A stretch of DNA of 64,000 bases from Burkholderiaceae bacterium (lineage in GTDB: Bacteria; Pseudomonadota; Gammaproteobacteria; Burkholderiales; Burkholderiaceae_B), in contig JAGOAJ010000010.1 of NCBI GenBank assembly GCA_017983955.1, forward strand, positions 1 to 64,000, given 5' to 3'. Shown piece after piece: positions 48,632 through 56,188 of this stretch. Numbering within the stretch: position 1 is the first letter of the stretch; each line of letters begins with the position of its first letter. The translations under genes and the position numbers were made by a program. The notes under the pieces are model-generated. The model worked only from the letters and a program-made list of their open reading frames with translations. It did no database searches and was not told the DNA's origin.

Positions 48632-48647
48632 AGCAATAAGCGTGCCG
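48632..48647 (-). promoter_or_regulatory. Sigma-54 promoter for the glgA-treY operon
   Basis: On the minus strand CGGCACGCTTATTGCT (48647 to 48632) matches the -24/-12 consensus TGGCACGNNNNTTGCW with a single mismatch at the first base; GG and GC are separated by exactly ten bases. Transcription would start near 48621, leaving a leader of about 27 bases containing the GGAG used by the GTG at 48594. It lies just past the stop of the response-regulator gene. Confidence 0.85.
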
Positions 48648-48649
48648 CA

Positions 48650-50005
48650 CTACAGGTGGGCCGTCGCGTCCGTTTTGTGTGTGGGGCGCTCATCAAGCAT
48701 TTCGTATTCTTCCAACCGGTTATATAAGGTCTTCAGACTAATGCCCAACATTTCCGCTGCAGTCTTCTTCACGCCACCGCATTGCTTCAGGGTTGCCAGT
48801 ATCAACTGCCGATTGGCATCGGCCAAGGGCACACCTATGGGTACGGAAATTTCCATGTCCGCTGGTCCCATACTATGCAGATCAAAGGAATTGAAATCGC
48901 CAGTCACGACGTTGTCACTTAATATATAGCTGCGGTAGACAAAATTGCGCAGTTCGCGCACATTGCCTGGCCAAGCATAGTTCAACATGGCGGTCAGCAC
49001 CTCGGGACAAAATACCTTGCTAGTCTCGTATTCCTGATTCAATTGATCTAGAAAATACTGCGCTAGTTCGCAGATATCATCTTCGCGTTCGCGCAGGGGC
49101 GGCAGTTCCAACGGAAAGACACTAAGACGGTGATACAAATCTTCGCGTAAAGTGCCATTACTAACGGCCTGCTCTGGGTTACGGTTGGTGGCAGCCACCA
49201 CCCGTACATTGGCCACAATTTCTTCGTGTGATCCAACCCGCATAAAGCGTCCAGTTTCCAGCACCCGTAACAAACGCACCTGTAGTTCCATGGACATTTC
49301 GGTAATTTCGTCCAAGAATAGAGTACCGCCACGGGCCCGCTCAAAGTAACCTTTATGCTGACGATCGGCCCCCGTAAAACTGCCCTTTTCGTGACCGAAA
49401 AGCTCGCTTTCTATCAGGTTGGGCGAAATAGCGCCGCAGTTCACGGGTATAAAAGGTTCACTATGGCGCGGACTGCATAAATGCAGGGCTTCGGCGGCCA
49501 GCTCTTTACCGGTACCGCTTTCACCAACCAGCAAAACCGTAGCCCTGGTGGGCGCAACCTTCTCTAGGTGGGCGCATAGCAACTGTATGGCACGAGACTT
49601 GCCTATCAATTTGGCAAAGCAGTCTTTAGCACCAGTAACAGGAGGATTAGCCCGCAAACAGTTCAATGCGCTTAGAACCCCATGCAAACGTCGCAAGCTA
49701 ATAGGTTTGACTAGGTAGTCGACCGCGCCACAACGCAACGCTTCAATGGCGCTATCCACGCTGGAGTAGCCTGTCATGAATACAACCTGCGCACCTGGCA
49801 AAGCTAACTCTTTCCAGAACTCGATCCCATCGCCATCGGGTAATTGCATGTCCATCAGGACAACGTCCGGCTTCTGGCGTTCGATTTGAATCCGTGCCTG
49901 CCGGATGTCCGCCGCTATGGCGACGGTATACCCATGTTCAGTGGCGATGTCAGCGATCAGTTCTGCAATCTCCGGTTCGTCGTCGGTAATTAACAGATGT
50001 GGCAT
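48650..50005 (-). CDS. NtrC-type sigma-54-dependent response regulator
   Basis: A 451-residue three-domain activator. Receiver domain: acidic pocket at D8/D9, phosphoacceptor D52 in VVLMDMQLP, switch threonine in FMTGYSS and lysine in YLVKPIS. AAA+ domain from about 140: Walker A GESGTGKE, loop 1 GSFTGA (a serine variant of GAFTGA), Walker B GGTLFLDEI, and WPGNVREL. Fis-type helix-turn-helix at the C-terminus ends LGISLKTLYNRLEEYE. Its stop is three bases before the sigma-54 promoter of glgA, so it is the obvious activator. No histidine kinase gene is present in the window. Confidence 0.93.
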   Translation of the reverse strand: MPHLLITDDEPEIAELIADIATEHGYTVAIAADIRQARIQIERQKPDVVLMDMQLPDGDGIEFWKELALPGAQVVFMTGYSSVDSAIEALRCGAVDYLVKPISLRRLHGVLSALNCLRANPPVTGAKDCFAKLIGKSRAIQLLCAHLEKVAPTRATVLLVGESGTGKELAAEALHLCSPRHSEPFIPVNCGAISPNLIESELFGHEKGSFTGADRQHKGYFERARGGTLFLDEITEMSMELQVRLLRVLETGRFMRVGSHEEIVANVRVVAATNRNPEQAVSNGTLREDLYHRLSVFPLELPPLREREDDICELAQYFLDQLNQEYETSKVFCPEVLTAMLNYAWPGNVRELRNFVYRSYILSDNVVTGDFNSFDLHSMGPADMEISVPIGVPLADANRQLILATLKQCGGVKKTAAEMLGISLKTLYNRLEEYEMLDERPTHKTDATAHL

Positions 50006-50136
50006 ACATGGCCTTTTTAAAAGGTATGAATTTGATCGTACGTGCTTTACTGGGGATCAGGTGTAAGCGTATGCGTTAACTGCAACGATATTCCACATTT
50101 AAATACAACTCCGATCAAACGCCGTAGACTTTGCAC

Positions 50137-51093
50137 ATGTTTGCAGCCACAGAGTCCTTGGGGATCTCCCCGGCTGCCATCATGCTGGGTCGCGCGATTG
50201 CCAAGGCAGCACCTACGCAAGCCAATGTGCTTATTGTGGGGGAAAGCGGTACAGGCAAAGAGTTGGTTGCGCGTGCCATCCATGATCGCAGCCTGCGTAA
50301 CCAGGCGCCTTTTGTCGCCATCAATTGTGGCGCCATCTCGCCGTCCCTGGTCGAAAGTGCATTATTCGGTCACGAAAAAGGCAGCTTTACGGGTGCCAGC
50401 GCCACGACCGCGGGCTGCTTTGAGCAGGCCGATGGCGGCACGTTATTCCTGGATGAAGTCACCGAGATGCCGCTGAAAATGCAAGTACAGTTGCTGCGCA
50501 TTTTGGAGTCTGGTCGTTACCATCGGGTGGGTGGGACTAGCATGCGCGAAGTCCATGTACGAGTGGTAGCCGCCACCAATCGTAACCCCCTGGAAGCCGT
50601 CGCAGGCGGCCTGTTCCGCTCCGACTTATTTTATCGCCTGGCGGTCTTCTCGCTAAGGGTGCCGTCTTTGCGCGAACGCACCAGCGACATCGCCTATTTA
50701 GCGCAACGCTTTCTGGACGAACTGAACACCCAAGAAGGCACCCATAAAACTTATGCCCACGATACCTTCCAGCTACTAGACCAATACCCTTGGCCTGGCA
50801 ATGTGCGTGAGCTGAAAAACACCATAATTCGTGCTTTTATATTGGCTGATGATGTCATCGAAATACAGCCCCCCAGAACCAGCCAATGCCATCAGTCTGT
50901 CAAGCACAATGACCATCTGAAAATCACCATTGGTACGCCGCTGACGGTTGCACAGCACAACCTGATCACAGCGACACTGGAGCACTACAGCGGTGATCAA
51001 CGTCGCGCCGCCCTGGCACTAGGGATCAGTCTGAAAACGCTGTACAGCCGCTTGGGAAAAGCCCAAAAAAACAGCCCACCAAACTTACCGTGA
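50137..51093 (+). CDS. Sigma-54 activator lacking a regulatory domain (AAA+ plus Fis-type HTH)
   Basis: A protein of 318 residues from the ATG at 50137, divergent from the response-regulator gene. It begins almost directly with the AAA+ domain (LGRAIAKAAPTQANVLIVGESGTGKE), with GSFTGA, GGTLFLDEVTEM and PWPGNVRELKN, then a C-terminal helix-turn-helix ending LGISLKTLYSRLGKAQ. There is no receiver, GAF or PAS domain, as in PspF or HrpS. Those proteins are controlled by a partner or by their level. The recognition region is nearly identical to that of the neighbouring regulator, so the two may bind the same sites. The start is uncertain (no clear ribosome site; TTG at 50131 also possible). Confidence 0.88.
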   Translation: MFAATESLGISPAAIMLGRAIAKAAPTQANVLIVGESGTGKELVARAIHDRSLRNQAPFVAINCGAISPSLVESALFGHEKGSFTGASATTAGCFEQADGGTLFLDEVTEMPLKMQVQLLRILESGRYHRVGGTSMREVHVRVVAATNRNPLEAVAGGLFRSDLFYRLAVFSLRVPSLRERTSDIAYLAQRFLDELNTQEGTHKTYAHDTFQLLDQYPWPGNVRELKNTIIRAFILADDVIEIQPPRTSQCHQSVKHNDHLKITIGTPLTVAQHNLITATLEHYSGDQRRAALALGISLKTLYSRLGKAQKNSPPNLP

Positions 51094-51156
51094 TATCCAC
51101 ACACTGATGGGTATCTTTCTTACACAGCATCGGTAAATTCTGACCTTCGTTGCTGC

Positions 51157-51182
51157 TGGGCAATCAGCAATTGCGATGCCCA
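51157..51182. promoter_or_regulatory. Inverted repeat, candidate enhancer site upstream of rpoN
   Basis: TGGGCA and TGCCCA are arms of a 26-base dyad that also contains the palindrome GCAATTGC. It lies about 115-155 bases before the sigma-54 promoter at 51299, the usual distance for an activator-binding site of this class. No second copy was found, so it remains a candidate. Confidence 0.35.
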
Positions 51183-51298
51183 AAGCATTGTCCATATCCA
51201 GTCACATACTTTTTGCCTGACATAACGGCACGCTGACGCCCTTGCTCAGACACTTCAAGACATACCTAGATATCTAAGACTCATGTTGTTACCTGACT

Positions 51299-51313
51299 TG
51301 GCACGAGGATTGC
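51299..51313 (+). promoter_or_regulatory. Sigma-54 promoter in front of rpoN
   Basis: TGGCACGAGGATTGC matches every conserved position of TGGCACGNNNNTTGC, with GG and GC separated by ten bases. It is in a 280-base gene-free stretch and points to rpoN; the start site would be near 51325, about 50 bases before the GTG. This implies that the sigma factor activates its own gene. Confidence 0.88.
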
Positions 51314-51373
51314 GTGTTTAGCGAATAGGTCGGCGAATAAAGTCGCTATCCATAAACATGCAAGGAATTCCTC

Positions 51374-52819
51374 GTGGCACAACAACTGACTTATGAACTG
51401 CGTACCCGCCAGACCACCATACTGACGCCCAGACTGCAACACTCCGTCAAGCTGCTACAGATGTCGACGCTGGACTTTAATCGTGAGGTGGCTGACGCCA
51501 TTGCCAACAACCCTTTTCTGGAAACGACAGAGGAGACTAGCAACGACACGGCCATGCCCGACCAGGAGCCACTACCGGTAACAACAGATACGCCACCAGA
51601 GCCTGGGGACAGCGTCCCGGAAGCGGAAGTCAGCGATGCCTATGTGGATCCGCCATCCAGCTACTCCGGGGACTATCCCACCCCGCGCAAAACTGACGCC
51701 CCCGAAAGCGACGTCGGACAATGGGCACGTAGCAGCAATGATCTGCACGATATTTTGCGCCACGACCTGTGCGGCTATCACCTCAATGAGCGGGAACAGT
51801 ATCTGGTCGAATACATCATAGAAGCCCTGGATGATGACGGCTACCTACGCACCCCGTTTGACGAACTGGCGCCCCAAGATCAATTCAACCCTCGCGTGCA
51901 ACCGGAGGAATGGCATACTGCCCTGAAATTGGTGCAGCAACTTAGCACGCCAGGCCTGGCAGCGCGTGACTTGGCTGAATGCCTGAATCTGCAATTGCAC
52001 GCCTTGCCCGACCAAGAGGTCGGTAAAGCAATCGCCCTGGACATTCTGCAACGGGGTATGGACAGACTGGCGCGCTGCGACTACACCGGACTTGCCCGCC
52101 AACTGAATTACACCGAAGAAGAAATTCACGCTGCCTGCTGCCTGCTGCGCACCCTGAATCCACGCCCGGGGGCACGGTACAAATCGCTGGACCCATCCTG
52201 CTACGTTATCCCCGATGTGGTGGTGCGTAAAGTCGGTAAATTATGGGTAGCCACTTCCAACCACGAGGCGGTACCACAAGCGCGCCTGAACACGGTTTAT
52301 GCTCAGCTATTTCGTCAAGCACGTAGTCAAGATAGAGCGCCTATGTCACAAGCCTTGCAAGAGGCGCGTTGGCTGATGCGTAGCCTGGAACAACGCACGA
52401 CGACCATACAGCTCGTCGCCCAAGCCATAGTGGCGCGACAGCAAACATTTTTCGATTATGGAGAGATTGCGCTTAGGCCGATGATGCTTAGCGAAATTGC
52501 CGACGAACTGGGCATGCATGAATCCACCATCTCGCGGGCCACCAGCAATAAATACCTGGCCTCGCCACGCGGAATTTTTGAATTCAAGCTGTTTTTCTCG
52601 CGCGAGCTGACTACCCGTACAGGCGGCACGTGTTCGGCCGTATCGGTACGGGCCAGGATACAAGAGCTGATCACTGCAGAAAACCCCAAGCAACCACTGT
52701 CTGATGTCGTGCTAACCAGCAAATTAGCTCTGGAGGGCATCATCGTTGCGCGCCGTACCGTATCAAAATACCGTACCCAGATCAATCAACCCCCTGCCGA
52801 AATGCGTAGGGCGCCTTAG
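51374..52819 (+). CDS. rpoN: RNA polymerase sigma-54 factor RpoN
   Basis: A 481-residue sigma-54 protein starting with GTG, with AAGGAA seven bases before it. Region I (LTPRLQHSVKLLQMSTLDFNREVADAIANNPFLE) is intact, region II is acidic and proline-rich (about 50-115), and region III has the helix-turn-helix ELGMHESTISRATSNKYLASPRGIFEFK and the RpoN box ARRTVSKYR. The usual chromosomal neighbours of rpoN (lptB, hpf, ptsN) are missing; instead two sigma-54 activators and a sigma-54 promoter are adjacent, suggesting a dedicated extra copy. Confidence 0.94.
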   Translation: MAQQLTYELRTRQTTILTPRLQHSVKLLQMSTLDFNREVADAIANNPFLETTEETSNDTAMPDQEPLPVTTDTPPEPGDSVPEAEVSDAYVDPPSSYSGDYPTPRKTDAPESDVGQWARSSNDLHDILRHDLCGYHLNEREQYLVEYIIEALDDDGYLRTPFDELAPQDQFNPRVQPEEWHTALKLVQQLSTPGLAARDLAECLNLQLHALPDQEVGKAIALDILQRGMDRLARCDYTGLARQLNYTEEEIHAACCLLRTLNPRPGARYKSLDPSCYVIPDVVVRKVGKLWVATSNHEAVPQARLNTVYAQLFRQARSQDRAPMSQALQEARWLMRSLEQRTTTIQLVAQAIVARQQTFFDYGEIALRPMMLSEIADELGMHESTISRATSNKYLASPRGIFEFKLFFSRELTTRTGGTCSAVSVRARIQELITAENPKQPLSDVVLTSKLALEGIIVARRTVSKYRTQINQPPAEMRRAP

Positions 52820-52834
52820 GTCCATGGCCTAGTC

Positions 52835-52849
52835 AGGCACAGCGCTTGC
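52835..52849 (+). promoter_or_regulatory. Sigma-54 promoter in front of the UDP-glucose-dehydrogenase-like gene
   Basis: AGGCACAGCGCTTGC has the invariant GG and GC at the correct ten-base spacing and the CAC and TT of the consensus, differing at positions 1 and 7. It is in the 64-base gap after rpoN; the start would be near 52861, 23 bases before the ATG, leaving room for the AGGAG at 52873. Confidence 0.72.
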
Positions 52850-52883
52850 CGATACTAGCTGAAGACGGTATTAGGAGCACCAC

Positions 52884-54320
52884 ATGAACATTGCTATTGT
52901 CGGCACAGGCCACCTTGGTCTGGTCGTAGGCGCATGCCTAGCGTCCAATGGTAACCATGTCTGTTGCATTGATCATAATATCGAAAAAACGCAGAATCTT
53001 AATGCTGGCCATCTACCCTTTCACGAGCCCGGTCTGACCGATCTCGTGTCTGAAGGTAGACAACAAGGCTTGCTGTGCTTCACCCATGACCTGGCCGCAG
53101 GCATTAAAAATGCAGAGCTGATTTTTCTGGCAATAGGCGTACCGGCTACCGATTATGGACGCGCTAATCTGAACGGCCTTTTAAGTTGCGCCAAGCAGCT
53201 AAGCCCTTTGCTACAAGAAGGGGCCATAGTCGTTATTGCCTCCACCGTACCGCCTGGCACTTGCGAGCTGCTGCATACCCTATTAAATAAAGCCAGACCT
53301 GCCCAACAGGCAGGCGCTATACATGTCGCAGCCAACCCGCAGTTTCTGTCGGCAGGGCATGCTATTACAGATTTTCAGCGACCTACCCGTGTGGTGATAG
53401 GCAGCCCGGACACACATGTACAACAGGTGTTGGAAACACTGTATGAACCCTGCTCCGCCACGGGCGCGCCTGTTCTAGTGATGGACACGCGTACAGCGGA
53501 GTTTGCGAAATATGCGTGCAGCGCCATGCTGGCAACACGTATCACCATGATGAATGAATTGGCCAGTATGGCTGGACAGATGCAGGCCAGTGTCGCAGCT
53601 ATGCGCCAAGTGATCGACCTGGAACCTGGCCTGCGCACGCCGCATCCCCAGCCCAGCGCCGGGTATGGCGGCCCCCATCTGCCAGCAGACTTGCTGGCGC
53701 TGATAAAAACCGCCCAGGATGTGGATGAGCCCGCCTACCTATTGCGCAGCGTAGAACGCGCTAACCATAGACAAGGTCGGCTGCTGTTCGAAGCCATACT
53801 CCAGCATTTTTCCCATGTATTGCGGGGACGTCGCCTGGCAGTGTGGGGGCTGTCCTATGCACCAGGCACCGATGATGTTCGCCAAGCACCCAGCATACGC
53901 CTGATTACTCAACTATTAGAGGCGGGTGCGCGTGTCCAGGCCTATGACCCTGTCGCATCTGACCAGGCCCAGCAAGCAATTGCCAATCATCGTCTGGCCT
54001 TTGCACCAACAGCCTATGCCGCTTGTGCTGGCGCGGACGCCCTAGTCGTGATGACCGCAGGCGAAGAATTTCGTCACCCTGACTTCGCCATGCTGGCCAA
54101 GCTACTAAACACCGCTGCTGTGTTTGACGCCAGCACCTTATATGACACTGACACTGTAAATCACCATGGCCTACAGCATTATCCACTATGGCAAAAACGA
54201 CAACCTGTGCTACAACAACCCTTTAATCGGGTAAATTATCCTAATAATCAAATAGCCGACCCGGCCTTCAATAACCGGGAAATTATCCCATGTAGCCCGT
54301 CCAGACACGATCAGCCGTAG
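52884..54320 (+). CDS. UDP-glucose 6-dehydrogenase-like protein, catalytically degenerate
   Basis: A 478-residue member of the UDP-glucose/GDP-mannose dehydrogenase family, with an N-terminal NAD fold (MNIAIVGTGHLGLVVGACLA), the STVPPGT loop and a C-terminal UDP-binding domain (WGLSYAPGTDDVRQAPSI). The active site is altered: the family motif GYGGSCFPKD reads GYGGPHLPAD, so the catalytic cysteine is His265 and the lysine is Ala268; NPEFLREG reads NPQFLSAG, removing two glutamates; and KYAANA reads KYACSA. Oxidation of UDP-glucose therefore seems unlikely. A non-catalytic nucleotide-sugar sensor or a new specificity is possible. AGGAG precedes the ATG. Confidence 0.85.
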   Translation: MNIAIVGTGHLGLVVGACLASNGNHVCCIDHNIEKTQNLNAGHLPFHEPGLTDLVSEGRQQGLLCFTHDLAAGIKNAELIFLAIGVPATDYGRANLNGLLSCAKQLSPLLQEGAIVVIASTVPPGTCELLHTLLNKARPAQQAGAIHVAANPQFLSAGHAITDFQRPTRVVIGSPDTHVQQVLETLYEPCSATGAPVLVMDTRTAEFAKYACSAMLATRITMMNELASMAGQMQASVAAMRQVIDLEPGLRTPHPQPSAGYGGPHLPADLLALIKTAQDVDEPAYLLRSVERANHRQGRLLFEAILQHFSHVLRGRRLAVWGLSYAPGTDDVRQAPSIRLITQLLEAGARVQAYDPVASDQAQQAIANHRLAFAPTAYAACAGADALVVMTAGEEFRHPDFAMLAKLLNTAAVFDASTLYDTDTVNHHGLQHYPLWQKRQPVLQQPFNRVNYPNNQIADPAFNNREIIPCSPSRHDQP

Positions 54321-54408
54321 CAGCAAGCCACATCGCATGATGCCTGGACGCCTGGGATGCTTCCCCCTGATGCATCAAGCTAATTTGCTTGCACGGAGAA
54401 TAACGAAT

Positions 54409-55260
54409 ATGACAACGAATAACACCAGCACGGTTACCTTCCACGATGGTCGTAGCGCGCCCCAACTAGGGCTGGGCGTCTGGCAAATTGAGGATGATCA
54501 GGTCACCAGCGTAGTACGCACAGCTCTAGAACTGGGCTACCGCTCTATAGACACCGCCGCCGTTTACGCCAATGAAACAGGCGTAGGGCTGGGCATACGG
54601 GAATCCGGAATTCCCCGCGAAGAAATCTTCCTGACAACCAAACTTTGGAACGATAGGCACGGTCACGCAGCCAGCAAAGTGGCTTTCGAAGAAAGCCTGG
54701 AAAAACTGGGCGTGGATTACATCGATTTATATCTTATCCACTGGCCAGTACCAAAAAATGACCTTTATGTAGAGGCTTGGGAAACGCTGATCCAGTTACG
54801 TGATGAAGGCCTGATCAAGTCCATAGGCGTATCTAATTTTAAAATCAACCACTTGCAGAAACTGCTGGATAAAACGGGTGTACTTCCGGTAGTCAATCAG
54901 ATAGAACTTAACCCCACCTTCCAGCAAGACGCCCTGCGCCTGTTCCATACCGAACAAGAGATCATTACCGCCGCCTGGAGCCCTCTGGGTCGAGGCCGCC
55001 TATGGGACGATGCTGTGCTGACCTCTATTGCCCACAAGCACCAGCGTTCTATCGCCCAAGTCGTTTTACGCTGGCACATACAACTGGGCAATATGGTGCT
55101 GACCAAATCAGTCACGCCATCCCGGCTTCAAGAAAATAGCCTGGTGTTCGATTTCATGTTGGATGCCGATGATATGGCCGCGATCGCCACCCTGGACAAC
55201 CCCGATGGCCGGCAAGGCCCAGATCCCGAATTGTTTCGCATGCCCAAGGAAACTATCTAA
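54409..55260 (+). CDS. Aldo/keto reductase
   Basis: A 283-residue AKR from the ATG at 54409, with GGAG ten bases upstream; the reading frame extends to 54337 without a ribosome site. The catalytic tetrad is visible: Asp and Tyr in DTAAVYANE, Lys in LTTKLWND and His in YLIHWPVP. NADPH contact is suggested by VLTKSVTPSRLQEN. It resembles 2,5-diketo-D-gluconate reductase-type enzymes. It follows the dehydrogenase-like gene by 88 bases and may share its sigma-54 transcript. It overlaps the convergent livM-like gene by eight bases. Confidence 0.87.
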   Translation: MTTNNTSTVTFHDGRSAPQLGLGVWQIEDDQVTSVVRTALELGYRSIDTAAVYANETGVGLGIRESGIPREEIFLTTKLWNDRHGHAASKVAFEESLEKLGVDYIDLYLIHWPVPKNDLYVEAWETLIQLRDEGLIKSIGVSNFKINHLQKLLDKTGVLPVVNQIELNPTFQQDALRLFHTEQEIITAAWSPLGRGRLWDDAVLTSIAHKHQRSIAQVVLRWHIQLGNMVLTKSVTPSRLQENSLVFDFMLDADDMAAIATLDNPDGRQGPDPELFRMPKETI

Positions 55261-56188
55261 GCAAGCCCATCAAGCCGCCGCGGCCAAACAAGGCCACGAC
55301 GATCAACAGCACGCCCAGGCCCAGCATCCAGTACTCCGGGCTGGCGTCGGCTAACCAGCTATGCACGGTCATATAAGCGATGGCCCCTATCAGGCCGCCG
55401 TAAAGGCGGCCTGTGCCACCCAGCACCAAAATAATCAGCACCTCGGCCGAGCGGTGAAAGCTTAGCGACTCTATACCCACGAATTGTGTGGTCTGTGCCA
55501 GCAAGGCACCTGCCACGCCGGCAATCGCGGCAGATATGCAATACGCCATGCGCAAACGTCTATCCACTGGCGCGCCTAGTGCCTGCATACGCACACGGTT
55601 CTGGTGTATGCCACGCAAGGAAACGCCGAATGGCGATTGCACGATGCGACGAGTCACCAAAAACGCGACCAGCACCACGCCATAGGCATAGACAAAGCCG
55701 GTACGTCCATACAGGTCGAACTCGAAGCGGCCCAGCACATCCGCCATTTCTATGCCATGCAAGCCATCGCTGCCCCCGGTAATTCCAGAGTATTGGACGG
55801 CCAGCTCACCCAGCAACACGCAAACAGCAATCGTAATCATCAAACGCGTCAGGTCGGCTCCACGAACCACCAGCCAACTAAGCAAATAACCCAACACCGC
55901 GCAAACCACCAAGGCCGCCAGCACGCCTGAAAATGGCTCGGCCCAGCCATGCACCGCCAACCAACCTGCCGTATACGCGCCTGCGCCAAAAAAGGCAGCG
56001 TGGCCCACCGTCAGTATCCCCGCATAGCCCAACGCCAAGTCCAGCGATACGGCGAACAAGCCCACAATCAACATCTGGGTTAACAAAGGCAGTTTTTGTG
56101 GCAAGAAAAAATAGCACGAAGCCAGCGCCAGCCAAAAAACCACTTCCGCCAAGGTGGTACTCGCTGTGCCTAGCCTGGTCTTTTTCAT
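55253..56188 (-). CDS. Branched-chain-type ABC transporter permease (LivM-like)
   Basis: A 311-residue permease with about nine helices and the landmark GYAGILTVGHAAFFGAGAYTAG near residue 52. The ATPase-contact loop is LRGIHQNRVRMQALGAPVDRR. It overlaps the LivH-like gene by four bases. Its stop lies inside the end of the convergent aldo/keto reductase gene, so no ATPase gene can follow it. Confidence 0.88.
   Translation of the reverse strand: MKKTRLGTASTTLAEVVFWLALASCYFFLPQKLPLLTQMLIVGLFAVSLDLALGYAGILTVGHAAFFGAGAYTAGWLAVHGWAEPFSGVLAALVVCAVLGYLLSWLVVRGADLTRLMITIAVCVLLGELAVQYSGITGGSDGLHGIEMADVLGRFEFDLYGRTGFVYAYGVVLVAFLVTRRIVQSPFGVSLRGIHQNRVRMQALGAPVDRRLRMAYCISAAIAGVAGALLAQTTQFVGIESLSFHRSAEVLIILVLGGTGRLYGGLIGAIAYMTVHSWLADASPEYWMLGLGVLLIVVALFGRGGLMGLLR

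Noticed and set aside
50080-50100. Sigma-54-like sequence on the minus strand before the response-regulator gene (TGGAATATCGTTGC)
   Set aside because: Only nine bases separate GG and GC; sigma-54 promoters need ten, and the CAC element is missing.
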